DNA of 64,000 nucleotides from Rhizobium sp. NFR07. Lineage in GTDB: Bacteria > Pseudomonadota > Alphaproteobacteria > Rhizobiales > Rhizobiaceae. This document shows, in pieces, positions 17,788 to 26,053 of the stretch. The stretch lies in assembly GCF_900111905.1 (NCBI RefSeq), contig NZ_FOKM01000009.1, positions 62,001 to 126,000 on the forward strand. Reading direction: 5' to 3'. The notes under the pieces were generated by a model. That model was given only the letters and a program-made list of their open reading frames with translations. It was not told the origin of the DNA and ran no database searches. Both the position numbers and the translations under genes were made by a program. Numbering within the stretch: position 1 is the stretch's first letter; each line of letters begins with the position of its first letter.

Positions 17788-18405
17788 TCAGATTTCGCTC
17801 TGCGACGTCACGATCTTCGACACCAGACCGTAGGAAACGGCATCCTCGGCGGAAAGCCAGTAATCGCGATCGATGTCCTTGGCGATCTTGTCTTCCGACT
17901 GGCCGGTGGCCTTGGAGAAGATCTTGATCAGACGCTCGTTCATCTTGATGATTTCGCGGGCCTGGATTTCGATATCCGAAGCCATGCCGCGGGTACCACC
18001 GGACGGTTGATGAAGCAGGAAGCGGGTATTCGGAAGCGCCACGCGGCGCTCCTTCGGAGCGGCTGCATAGATCAGAGCACCGGCGGAGGCGACCCAACCG
18101 GTCCCGATCATCCAGACCTTTGGCTTGATGAACTTGATCATGTCGTGGATCGAATCACCCGATTCCACGTGACCGCCGGGCGAGTTCACATAGATGCGGA
18201 TATCGTCATCGCTCGCGGCCGAGAGGGCGACCAGCTGCGTATTGACCTTCTGCGCCAATTCCTGGGTGATCGGCCCGTAGATGAAGATCGAGCGCGACTT
18301 GAAAAGATTCGCCTCAGTTTCCTTGCCCAGCGGCAATTCTTTGGTCTTGTCGTCGTTGTCGTCTTCGTCGTTCAGCACAGTCAGTGTCTCCTGCATGGGA
18401 TTCAT
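17788..18405 (-). CDS. ClpP-family serine peptidase (ClpP paralogue)
   Basis: A 205-residue ClpP homologue, the barrel-shaped peptidase subunit of Clp proteases. The catalytic serine is in GWVASAGALIY, histidine in FLLHQPSGG and aspartate in DRDYWLSAEDAVSYGLV. The serine segment differs from the common GQAASMGA of main ClpP, and no clpX or clpA is adjacent, so this is likely one of the extra ClpP copies common in rhizobia. An acidic, charged stretch precedes the core (DEDDNDDKTKE). The ATG at 18405 is chosen; one at 18396 is possible and no strong ribosome site separates them. Confidence 0.88.
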   Translation of the reverse strand: MNPMQETLTVLNDEDDNDDKTKELPLGKETEANLFKSRSIFIYGPITQELAQKVNTQLVALSAASDDDIRIYVNSPGGHVESGDSIHDMIKFIKPKVWMIGTGWVASAGALIYAAAPKERRVALPNTRFLLHQPSGGTRGMASDIEIQAREIIKMNERLIKIFSKATGQSEDKIAKDIDRDYWLSAEDAVSYGLVSKIVTSQSEI

Positions 18406-18591
18406 ATACGGGACATAATGTGTTCGCGGCCGTAAAACAATGGAGACAAGGCCCAAGCCGCACGCTTAGCGGTGACTAAGGTGAATGACGTAGCAACCAA
18501 CGCCGCCGAAGCGCAATTGCCGTGGACAGATCGGGCCGCCCCATCCTATCATTTCCAATATTTCGACTAAAAAGCAGAATTAGGGGATCCG

Positions 18592-19176
18592 ATGTTCAAG
18601 CGCCTTTCTCTCTCAGCCGCCATCTTTGCCGCCGCCGCGGCACCTGCCTTCGCCCATCTCAATCCCGAGGAACACGGCTCGTTCATGGCCGGCTTCTCCC
18701 ATCCGCTGTTCGGCATGGACCACATCCTGGTCATGGTAGCCGTCGGCCTTTGGGCAGCGCAGGTTGGTCAGGATGGCAGGCGAAGCGCCTTCTGGATCGT
18801 CCCTTCCGCCTTTGTCGCGACCATGGCGGTCGGCTTCTCGCTGGCGCTTGCCGGTATCGCGCTGCCCTTCGTCGAGCCGGCAATCCTCGCATCGGTGATA
18901 GCGCTTGGCCTTCTCGTGGCCATGGCGGTCCGTCTTCCGACGACCGGTTCTGCGGCAATCGTTGCACTCTTCGCCCTTTTCCACGGTCACGCCCATGGCG
19001 GTGAACTCGGCTCCGCCGGAGTGCTGCAGTTCGGCATCGGCTTCGTCGTCGCAACCGCAGTGCTGCATCTCACCGGCATTGCCGCAGGCCTCGGCATTTC
19101 CCGTTTCAGCCCCTATATCACCCGCATTCTCGGCGGCATCACAGCCCTGCTCGGCCTGTCGCTGGCCTTCGGCTGA
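18592..19176 (+). CDS. HupE/UreJ family metal-transport protein
   Basis: A 194-residue membrane protein with a signal peptide (cleavage near AFA-HLN, residue about 21) and about six helices. The HPLFGMDH motif and the FHGHAHGGE motif supply histidines and an acidic residue of the HupE/UreJ family, which carries nickel or cobalt for hydrogenase or urease. No urease or hydrogenase genes are in the window, so its use here is open. A purine-rich TTAGGGGATCCG precedes the ATG. Confidence 0.88.
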   Translation: MFKRLSLSAAIFAAAAAPAFAHLNPEEHGSFMAGFSHPLFGMDHILVMVAVGLWAAQVGQDGRRSAFWIVPSAFVATMAVGFSLALAGIALPFVEPAILASVIALGLLVAMAVRLPTTGSAAIVALFALFHGHAHGGELGSAGVLQFGIGFVVATAVLHLTGIAAGLGISRFSPYITRILGGITALLGLSLAFG

Positions 19177-19331
19177 AGCCAGTTACAGATCCGGGCCCAT
19201 ACCCGGGCCCGGCGCGACCGCATTACCGCGAATTAACCTTCCCGCCGTTTGAAAAGCCACCTGGCCCTCCTACCTCCCTGTGTATGGAAACCGCCCCAAT
19301 GGACACCCAAGGGGCACACAGGGAGGCAGTC

Positions 19332-20159
19332 ATGTCGCCGGAAGAACGCCAGCTTCTCAACGGACTTTTCGAACGCGTCCGCACCGCATCCGCCACGCCG
19401 CGGGACAGGGAAGCGGAAGAACTGATCGAGCAGGAAACCCGCCGCCAGCCTTATGCCACCTACTATCTGGCCCAGGCCGTGGCCGTGCAGGAAAAGGGGC
19501 TCGAAGCAGCCGCCAACCGCATTCGTGACCTGGAAGACCGTATCCGCGAGCTCGAGGCCGGCGAGAGCGACCACCGCCGCGCCGAACAGGGCGGCGGCTT
19601 CCTGAGTTCGATCTTCGGATCGTCCCAATCCCAGCAACGTGCGCCCATGCAGCAGACTTCGGGTCCCTGGAGCAACACGGGCAGACCGTCCAATGATGGC
19701 CGTGGCTATGATGACGGCTATCGCACTCCACCGCCCTCCTCCGGCTACCAGCCGTCAGCGGGCCAGCCGTCGGGTCCATGGAGCGGCAACGCCTATCGCG
19801 GTCCGTCCGCCGGCAGCAGCTTTCTGACCGGTGCTCTCGGCACTGCCGCGGGCGTCGCGGGCGGCATGCTTCTCGCAAACTCGCTGTCTGGAATTTTCAG
19901 CAACCACATGTCGGGCGCAGGCCTTGGCAATCCGCTCGCAGGTGCCGGCGCATTCGGCGCTTCCGAACAGCCCCCCGTCGAGGAGACCGTCGTCAATAAC
20001 TATTACGGCGACGACGCGATACGCGAGGCGTCGGACAATGGCGACGATGGCAATACCGGCAACGACAACGATGGCTGGCAGCAGGCAGATTACGGCAACA
20101 ATGACGGCGGTTCAGATCAGTCGGATTTCGGCGGCAACGACGACAGCCTCGACATATGA
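19332..20159 (+). CDS. DUF2076 domain protein
   Basis: A 275-residue protein. The first about 75 residues match the DUF2076 pattern: MSPEERQLLNGLFERV, then a helical EELIEQETRRQPYATYYLAQ and a short coiled coil. The rest is low-complexity: Ser/Gly/Pro-rich linker, a glycine-rich hydrophobic stretch at about 160-180 (TGALGTAAGVAGGMLL) and an Asp/Asn/Gly-rich acidic tail. Function unknown; such proteins may be envelope-associated. The ATG at 19332 follows GGGAGG; the earlier ATG at 19284 is less likely. Confidence 0.82.
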   Translation: MSPEERQLLNGLFERVRTASATPRDREAEELIEQETRRQPYATYYLAQAVAVQEKGLEAAANRIRDLEDRIRELEAGESDHRRAEQGGGFLSSIFGSSQSQQRAPMQQTSGPWSNTGRPSNDGRGYDDGYRTPPPSSGYQPSAGQPSGPWSGNAYRGPSAGSSFLTGALGTAAGVAGGMLLANSLSGIFSNHMSGAGLGNPLAGAGAFGASEQPPVEETVVNNYYGDDAIREASDNGDDGNTGNDNDGWQQADYGNNDGGSDQSDFGGNDDSLDI

Positions 20160-20218
20160 CCAGCACCTGAAACGGCCGCCGGGCGATAATGCCCGCCGGC
20201 CCGCGTCGTCGGATTGCA

Positions 20219-20551
20219 TCACGGGCGGCGTCGATACGTGGTCCGCTTGCCGGCGGAGGTGATCATCCAGAAAGTCTTTCCGTTGTCCTCCGTCACGATG
20301 CGGTCGCAGCGGTTGCGGCGGCTGTCGAAATGGATGCAGATCCTGCCGTCGGAAATCCTGTAGACGCCCGGATATTTCCCGGCATGGACGTAACGGCCAT
20401 TCTCCATGTAGCGCATGCGGCCGTTGATGGTATGGCCGACGGCGATCCGCTCGATTTCCGCTTTGGTCGCCGGACGCTCGATGGCATGCGCCAGGCTCCC
20501 CGAAAGAAGCGACGCCATCAGGGCGAGCCCTGAAACGCAAATGATCCTCAT
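20219..20551 (-). CDS. Small exported protein, unknown function
   Basis: A 110-residue protein with a Sec signal peptide (likely cleavage after AHA, residue about 23). The mature part has a repeated aromatic/charged pattern (GHTINGRMRYMENGRYVHA) and two cysteines in RICIHFDSRRNRCDR that could form a disulfide. I do not recognise a family with certainty. GGAGGAAGAGC before the ATG at 20551 supports translation. It stands alone, convergent with the DUF2076 gene. Confidence 0.75.
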   Translation of the reverse strand: MRIICVSGLALMASLLSGSLAHAIERPATKAEIERIAVGHTINGRMRYMENGRYVHAGKYPGVYRISDGRICIHFDSRRNRCDRIVTEDNGKTFWMITSAGKRTTYRRRP

Positions 20552-20734
20552 GCTCTTCCTCCAGCTTTAGATGAAGCTGAAGTAAAGCAGACTATTCATG
20601 GGCCGACATAAACCTATGTTGGTGAAGGATGCAGATAATCTGAAAACTAAGCAGTATTGTCGGCGATACTTCGCTTCGGGCGGCCATCACCGGTGGCCGC
20701 CTCAATGCTGCGTCGCCGACGAACGGCAGGCCTC

Positions 20735-21199
20735 TCAGCCTCGGCCGCGATAGGTCGGTACGCCCTGATCGGGCAGCCACACACCGGCCGGCACGTCGCC
20801 CGTCTGCCAGAACACGTCGATCGGGATTCCGCCGCGCGGATACCAATAGGCGCCGATCCTCAACCACTTCGGCTGCAGAAGCTCGACGAGCCGCTTGGCG
20901 ATATAGACCGAGCAGTCCTCGTGGAATGCACCGTGATTGCGGAACGAGGTGAGAAACAGCTTCAGCGACTTCGATTCCACCAGGAAGGCATCCGGGATGT
21001 AATCGATCACGATATGCGCGAAGTCCGGCTGGCCGGTCATCGGGCAGAGCGAGGTGAATTCCGGCGCGGTAAAGCGCGTCACGTAATCCATGCCCTGATT
21101 GCTGTTCGGCACGCGTTCAAGCACGGCCTCTTCAGGGCTCTTCGGCGCGTCCACCTGCTTTCCGAGCTGCGATAGCCCGCTGACATCCGTCATCGTCAT
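20735..21199 (-). CDS. queF: NADPH-dependent 7-cyano-7-deazaguanine reductase
   Basis: A 154-residue QueF of the short, single-domain type. It reduces preQ0 to preQ1 in queuosine synthesis for tRNA. The catalytic cysteine is in FTSLCPMTGQPDF, the substrate-binding ESKSLKLF follows, and FHEDCSVYIA holds the other conserved residues. The ATG overlaps the stop of the upstream CDF exporter gene as ATGA, so the two are translated together. No other queuosine genes or preQ1 riboswitch are visible here. Confidence 0.95.
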   Translation of the reverse strand: MTMTDVSGLSQLGKQVDAPKSPEEAVLERVPNSNQGMDYVTRFTAPEFTSLCPMTGQPDFAHIVIDYIPDAFLVESKSLKLFLTSFRNHGAFHEDCSVYIAKRLVELLQPKWLRIGAYWYPRGGIPIDVFWQTGDVPAGVWLPDQGVPTYRGRG

Positions 21200-22122
21200 T
21201 TTACGCTTCCTTCAACGTCTACTTTCTGTCCATGCGCATGCTCGCCCTCGGGCTCCACATGGATCGCCAATGTGGCGCCGGGAATAACCTCTTTGATCGC
21301 ATCTTCCAAGCGGTCGCAGATGCCATGCGCCTCGCCGACAGACATCGAAGCCGGCACGACAAGGTGGAAATCGATGAAGGCCGCGGCCCCTGCCCGCCGC
21401 GACTTGAGGTCGTGCACGTCGAGCGCGCCGGTGGAATGGGTGGTGATCGCCGCGCGCACCGCCGCCTCCTCGTCCGGCTCCAGCGCCTTGTCCATCAGGC
21501 CGCCGAGCGAGTGGGAGATCACCTTGTAGCCCTGCCACAGGATGTTGATCGCCACGAAGATCGCCAGCAGCGGATCGAGGATCGCATAACCGGTGACGAC
21601 GGCGAGGATAAGACCGACGAACACGCCGGCAGACGTCACGACATCCGACATGATGTGATGCCCGTCGGCCTTCAGTGCCGGAGAGCGGAACTTGGTGCCG
21701 GTGCGGATGAGGATCGTCGCCCAGACAGCATTGATGACGCCTGCAACCGCATTGATCGCCAGACCCAGCGCCGGGGCCTCCATTACGGCCGGAGATGCCA
21801 ATGCGCCCCACGCCTCCTGGATGATCAGGATCGCCGCAACGACGATCAGCACGCCCTCGACGACGGCGGAAATATATTCCGCCTTGTGGTGGCCGAACTG
21901 GTGATCGTGGTCGGCCGGGCGCTCAGCATAGCGGATGACGAAATAGGCGATGAACGCGGCCGTCACGTTGACGAAGGATTCCAGTCCGTCGGAGAGCAGT
22001 GCCACCGATCCGGTCACCCACCATGCCAGCATCTTCAGGCCCATCACGCCGATCGAGATCGGGATGCCCCAGAATGCCAGCCTGCTGACGATGGACCTGT
22101 CCTCTGCGAGAGCGGTATTCAC
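21196..22122 (-). CDS. Cation diffusion facilitator (Zn/Mn/Fe/Co exporter)
   Basis: A 308-residue CDF protein with about six helices and a C-terminal cytoplasmic domain. Metal-site residues are visible in LLSDGLESFVN (TM2) and KADGHHIMSDVVTS (TM5), and a histidine-rich loop DHDHQFGHHKAEY lies between. It exports divalent metal in exchange for protons. Its stop codon overlaps the queF start by 4 bp. The metal cannot be told from these residues alone. Confidence 0.9.
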   Translation of the reverse strand: MNTALAEDRSIVSRLAFWGIPISIGVMGLKMLAWWVTGSVALLSDGLESFVNVTAAFIAYFVIRYAERPADHDHQFGHHKAEYISAVVEGVLIVVAAILIIQEAWGALASPAVMEAPALGLAINAVAGVINAVWATILIRTGTKFRSPALKADGHHIMSDVVTSAGVFVGLILAVVTGYAILDPLLAIFVAINILWQGYKVISHSLGGLMDKALEPDEEAAVRAAITTHSTGALDVHDLKSRRAGAAAFIDFHLVVPASMSVGEAHGICDRLEDAIKEVIPGATLAIHVEPEGEHAHGQKVDVEGSVK

Positions 22123-22179
22123 GGATCTTGCCTCTATTTGCGTGTGCGAATGACTTGCAGGAGCGAAGCTCCAAAACGG

Positions 22180-22221
22180 CGAAACCGCCGCAGCGAGATG
22201 GGTCTCGTTGCGGCGGTTTCG
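22180..22221. terminator. Long stem terminator
   Basis: A 19-bp stem with one mismatch (22180-22198 with 22203-22221, 4-nt loop). Reading on the minus strand it is followed by CGTTTTGG. It lies downstream of the signal-peptidase-like gene and upstream of the CDF-queF pair. Confidence 0.7.
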
Positions 22222-22281
22222 ATGGGCCGGCTTATCGTTCAGAAGTGAAAATTTGTCAAAGGATGATTTGCCGCATTCCTC

Positions 22282-23103
22282 TCAATCCACCACGAGCCCG
22301 ATGCGCTCCTGATCTTTGGACACCAGGATCGTGACGATACGGCCGGAAATGCTGTCGGCGGGGACGAAGCCTTTTGATCCCATCTGATCGGGAAAGCGGC
22401 TATCGGCGGAATTGTGACGGTTGTCGCCAAGCACGAAATAGTGCCCCTCGGGGACATGGAACGGACCTGCATTGTCCATGGATGGCTGGGGGTTGCCGCT
22501 GATCCCGATATCGTATCGCCGTCCGTCCGGCGCAGCTTCCGTGTAGATGGCGATCTCGCCGGTCAGGACGCTGTCGAACCGGCGCTCGGTCGGCGTCTGC
22601 GTCAAAGCTTTCCCGTCGATGAGAACAACCCCCTCGCGAAGTTCCACTGCCTCGCCGGGCATGCCGATGATCCGCTTCACATAGGTTGACGGCTGATTGG
22701 AATAAGCCGGCACGGTGTCGAAGGTGACGATGTCGCCGCGTCTCGGTTGCTCCCCGGCGGAATAGCCCTTGCGAACGACGAATTCGCTCTCCTGCAACGT
22801 CGGTGCCATCGATGTCGAGGGTTGCCGCAACAACTTGAGCCCACAGAGATCCCGCTTGAACCGAGCCGCATCACAATCCGCAGGCGCCACCTCTGAAAGC
22901 CCCGTCGCCGCCCTGTCGGCCGACGACGCAAGACGTTGCGGGTCGCTTTCCCAGGCCCCCGCCTGCGCCAAAAAGAGCGGATAGGCCGGGCGGATGAATT
23001 CGGCGAATGCCTTTGCACGCTCCTGATCGACGTCTGCCAAAACAGGAGATGACATCATCAGCATTGCTGCCAGTGAAATACCGCAAACCGGTCTTTTTCT
23101 CAT
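22282..23103 (-). CDS. Signal peptidase I-like (S26) protein with its own signal peptide
   Basis: A 273-residue S26 serine/lysine protease. The nucleophile region is PSTSMAPTL (usual PSGSMxPTL), the general base lysine is in YVKRIIGMPGE, and box E reads GDNRHNSADSR (usual GDNRDNS). Normal LepB is held by N-terminal membrane helices; here the N-terminus looks like a cleavable signal peptide (KRPVCGISLAAMLMMSSPVLA) followed by about 70 residues with two or more cysteines, so the enzyme may be soluble in the periplasm. GAGGATGGGGA precedes the ATG. It is likely a second, specialised peptidase. Confidence 0.82.
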   Translation of the reverse strand: MRKRPVCGISLAAMLMMSSPVLADVDQERAKAFAEFIRPAYPLFLAQAGAWESDPQRLASSADRAATGLSEVAPADCDAARFKRDLCGLKLLRQPSTSMAPTLQESEFVVRKGYSAGEQPRRGDIVTFDTVPAYSNQPSTYVKRIIGMPGEAVELREGVVLIDGKALTQTPTERRFDSVLTGEIAIYTEAAPDGRRYDIGISGNPQPSMDNAGPFHVPEGHYFVLGDNRHNSADSRFPDQMGSKGFVPADSISGRIVTILVSKDQERIGLVVD

Positions 23104-23218
23104 TCCCCATCCTCTGCCAGGAGCAACGAATAAATCTCTATCAAAACAATTAGACGAGCCTTATATGATTTAGACCTAATAAGAATCGCGTCACAAGAAA
23201 CGGGACAGTAAAATAGGG

Positions 23219-23449
23219 ATGGTATCGACATTTCAGTTCTTCATCGAACTCGACAGTGAGACGATGAGACGCATAGACGTCACCCGGGCTGCCGATGGCA
23301 GCTACGCCCTGACCACGACCATGCAGTTCGATGCCGGCTGGGAAAAGCCCGAAACCATCCTGAATTTCTCTGAGCGGAAGAAACTGGCGCGCTTTCTTCT
23401 GAATGAAGGCGTTCCTGGCGAAGAGATCGATGCCAAGCTAGGCATGTGA
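23219..23449 (+). CDS. Small conserved-looking hypothetical protein
   Basis: A 76-residue protein preceded by TAGGG. It has no signal peptide or membrane segment; the sequence (a strand-rich first half, then LNFSERKKLARFLLNEGVP as an amphipathic helix) looks like a folded small domain. No family recognised. It is convergent with trpE(G), 29 bp away, and the GC pattern is like neighbouring genes. Confidence 0.6.
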   Translation: MVSTFQFFIELDSETMRRIDVTRAADGSYALTTTMQFDAGWEKPETILNFSERKKLARFLLNEGVPGEEIDAKLGM

Positions 23450-23478
23450 GCAAGGGGGGCAGCGCCCCCCAAACCATT

Positions 23479-25668
23479 TCAAGCCGCCTTTGTCTCGCGC
23501 TTGCGTGCCAGATTGGCCACGACATTCTCGATCATCCGCATGCCGGCATCACCACCTAGGGTCATGATCGATTCCGGGTGGAACTGCACGGCCGCGATCG
23601 GCTCCTTTGCGTGTTCGATACCCATGATCGTGCCGTCTTCGCTCTCCGCCGTGATGATGAAGTTCGGATCGAGCGTCGCCGGATCGGCAAAGATCGAATG
23701 GTAGCGACCGACCGTCACCTCCCTTGCGAGCCCGGAGAAGACGATGCCCGGCTCCAGCACGCGAATGCGTGAAGGCTTGCCGTGCATCGGCAGCGCCAGA
23801 TGGCGCAGCTCGCCGCCATAGGCCTCGGCCAGCGCCTGCAGGCCGAGGCAGACGCCGAAGATCGGCAGGTTCTTTGCCCGCGCCGCCTTGATCGTCGCCT
23901 TGCAGTCGAAATCCTTCGGGTTGCCCGGTCCGGGCGACAGCACGACGAGATCCGGGTCGATCCGGTCGAACACCTCTTCCGGCACCGGCGTGCGAACGGT
24001 CGAAACCGTTGCCCCCGTCTGGCGGAAATAGTTGGCAAGCGTGTGGACGAAACTGTCCTCGTGGTCGACGAGCAGGATTTTCACCCCCTCGCCCACCCGC
24101 GCGACGTCGCGGGACACCTTGCCCGTATTGCCGGCACGCGCATCGCGGATCGCTGAAATCATGGCCGATGCCTTCAGTTCGGTTTCTGCCTCTTCCTCCT
24201 CCGGGTTGCTGTCGTTGAGCAGCGTCGCGCCGGCACGCACCTCGGCAATGCCGTCCTTCACGCGAATGGTACGCAGCGTCAGACCCGTATTCATGTTGCC
24301 GTCGAAGCCGACCATGCCGATCGCCCCGCCATACCATGCCCGTGGGCTCTTTTCGTGGTTCTCGATGAAGCGCATTGCCCATAGCTTCGGCGCACCGGTG
24401 ACCGTCACCGCCCAGGCGTGGGACAGGAAGCCGTCGAACGCGTCCATGTCCGGACGCAGGCGCCCCTCGATATGGTCGACCGTATGGATGAGGCGCGAAT
24501 ACATCTCGATCTGGCGGCGGCCGATCACCTTCACCGAACCCGGCTCGCAGACCCGGCTCTTGTCGTTGCGGTCGACATCCGAACACATGGTGAGCTCGGA
24601 CTCGTCTTTCTTAGAGTTGAGCAGCTTGAGGATCTGCTCGCTATCGGAAATCGCATCCTCTCCGCGCTTGATCGTGCCCGAGATCGGGCAGGTCTCGATC
24701 CTGCGGCCGGATACACGCACGAACATTTCCGGCGACGCGCCGATCAGATATTCCTGGTTTCCGAGATTGATGAAGAAGGAATAGGGCGACGGATTGATCG
24801 CCTTCAGCCGCTTGGAAATCTCGGAAGGCTTGCTATCGCAGCGCTCCATGAACTTCTGGCCCGGCACCACTTCGAACAGGTCGCCGCGGCGGAAGCTTTC
24901 CTTGGCCTTGGTGACGAGGCTCGCATATTCGCCGGGCTTGTGATCGCCCTTCGGCGGCGTGACGGTCGTGCGACGGAACGGATCGGGCGCCACATCGCCA
25001 GACTTGCCCTCGGTCGTCACGCCATCCTTTGCAAAATCATAGCGGTCGACCCAGGCCTTCGCCGCATGGTGGTCGACGACCAGGATTTCGTCCGGCAGGA
25101 AAAGCACCATGTCGCGCTGGTCCCCTGGCCGTTCCATCGACAGCTTGATCGCATCGAACTGGAAGGCAAGATCGTAACCGAAGGCGCCGAACAGGCCGAT
25201 GGCCGAATCCGCATCGGAGTAGAAGAGGTCGACGATCGAGCGCAGCACGGTGAACACCGTCGGCATCTTGGAGCGTTCTTCCTCCGTGAAGACGCGCGAC
25301 GGCTGGTTGACCGTCAAGTCGAGCCGACGTGCCGTCCGTTCGCCGAGCGTCAGATCCCCGACCGTTGCAAGCCTGTCGGAAACGAACCCGAGCAGGACCT
25401 CGCCGCGCTCGTTATAGGCATCGATCCACACCTTGCGGCCATTGCAGGTGATCCCGAGCGGCGGATCGGCGATCGCCGTGTCCCAGCGTGTGTAGCGACC
25501 TGGATATTCGTAGTTGGACGAGAAGACGGCGCCGCGGCGCTCATCAAGCCTGTCTACATAGGAGGAGATGGCGGTCGCATATTCCGCCGGCCGGCGGGCG
25601 CGGCTGACGGTAATGCCGCCTTTCGTCTCGTAAGTCTCCGATCCGTCGTCGCTGATGATCGTTACCAT
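23479..25668 (-). CDS. trpE: Fused anthranilate synthase TrpE(G)
   Basis: A 729-residue fusion of the chorismate-binding and glutamine amidotransferase parts of anthranilate synthase, the first step of tryptophan synthesis. The TrpE part (about 1-510) has ISGTIKRGEDAI-like and SDVDRNDKSRVCEPGSV segments. The TrpG part (about 530-725) has GPGNPKDF, the nucleophile cysteine in FGVCLGLQALAEA and histidine in VQFHPESI. This fused form is characteristic of rhizobia. Upstream lies a Trp leader peptide and attenuator (separate entries). Confidence 0.95.
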   Translation of the reverse strand: MVTIISDDGSETYETKGGITVSRARRPAEYATAISSYVDRLDERRGAVFSSNYEYPGRYTRWDTAIADPPLGITCNGRKVWIDAYNERGEVLLGFVSDRLATVGDLTLGERTARRLDLTVNQPSRVFTEEERSKMPTVFTVLRSIVDLFYSDADSAIGLFGAFGYDLAFQFDAIKLSMERPGDQRDMVLFLPDEILVVDHHAAKAWVDRYDFAKDGVTTEGKSGDVAPDPFRRTTVTPPKGDHKPGEYASLVTKAKESFRRGDLFEVVPGQKFMERCDSKPSEISKRLKAINPSPYSFFINLGNQEYLIGASPEMFVRVSGRRIETCPISGTIKRGEDAISDSEQILKLLNSKKDESELTMCSDVDRNDKSRVCEPGSVKVIGRRQIEMYSRLIHTVDHIEGRLRPDMDAFDGFLSHAWAVTVTGAPKLWAMRFIENHEKSPRAWYGGAIGMVGFDGNMNTGLTLRTIRVKDGIAEVRAGATLLNDSNPEEEEAETELKASAMISAIRDARAGNTGKVSRDVARVGEGVKILLVDHEDSFVHTLANYFRQTGATVSTVRTPVPEEVFDRIDPDLVVLSPGPGNPKDFDCKATIKAARAKNLPIFGVCLGLQALAEAYGGELRHLALPMHGKPSRIRVLEPGIVFSGLAREVTVGRYHSIFADPATLDPNFIITAESEDGTIMGIEHAKEPIAAVQFHPESIMTLGGDAGMRMIENVVANLARKRETKAA

Positions 25669-25764
25669 GGCATGCCTCTCCGGTCTCTCGTCTCCGGCGC
25701 AGGCCCGACGTCACGTCGTATCAGCCTGCTCGGGTTGTTCAGTACCCGTTTCCCGCGCCGGCCA

Positions 25765-25796
25765 ACAAAAAAGCCGCCTCGGGTCTCGGGCGGCTT
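25765..25796 (-). terminator. Attenuator terminator of trpE(G)
   Basis: On the minus strand AAGCCGCC (25796-25789) pairs with GGCGGCTT (25778-25771) and runs directly into six Ts. The middle has a second short repeat (CGAG/CTCG-type). It lies between the WWW leader peptide and the trpE start, the classical place of the attenuator. Confidence 0.88.
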
Positions 25797-25836
25797 GGTC
25801 TCGTCTTGTCGATGGACATGACTGGTCAAGGCCGCG

Positions 25837-25872
25837 CTAGCGTGCCCACCACCAGTTACCATTGTTGTTCAT
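25837..25872 (-). CDS. trpL: Tryptophan leader peptide
   Basis: An 11-residue peptide, MNNNGNWWWAR, with three consecutive tryptophan codons. Ribosome stalling at these codons when Trp-tRNA is scarce would prevent the downstream terminator from forming. The design matches the known leader of rhizobial trpE(G). It lies 168 bp before the trpE ATG. Confidence 0.9.
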   Translation of the reverse strand: MNNNGNWWWAR

Positions 25873-25892
25873 CGAAATCGTCATGGGCAGAA

Positions 25893-25921
25893 TTGTTAGC
25901 GTGGGTCCGTTTCGCGCGCAA
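25893..25921 (-). promoter_or_regulatory. Promoter for trpL-trpE(G)
   Basis: On the minus strand TTGCGC (25921-25916) and TAACAA (25898-25893) lie 17 bp apart, placing transcription start about 14 bp before the leader ATG. The -10 match is moderate. Confidence 0.5.
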
Positions 25922-26053
25922 GCGCAAAAATACAGTCGACGGATGCGACCAAATCCGGGTCATGCGCGTTGCCTGTCTGGCCGGAGGTCTGAGATCAACC
26001 GGCAAAGGGGCATCCAGCCCCGTGGATAGACCAGGAATAGGACAGGACGAAGG

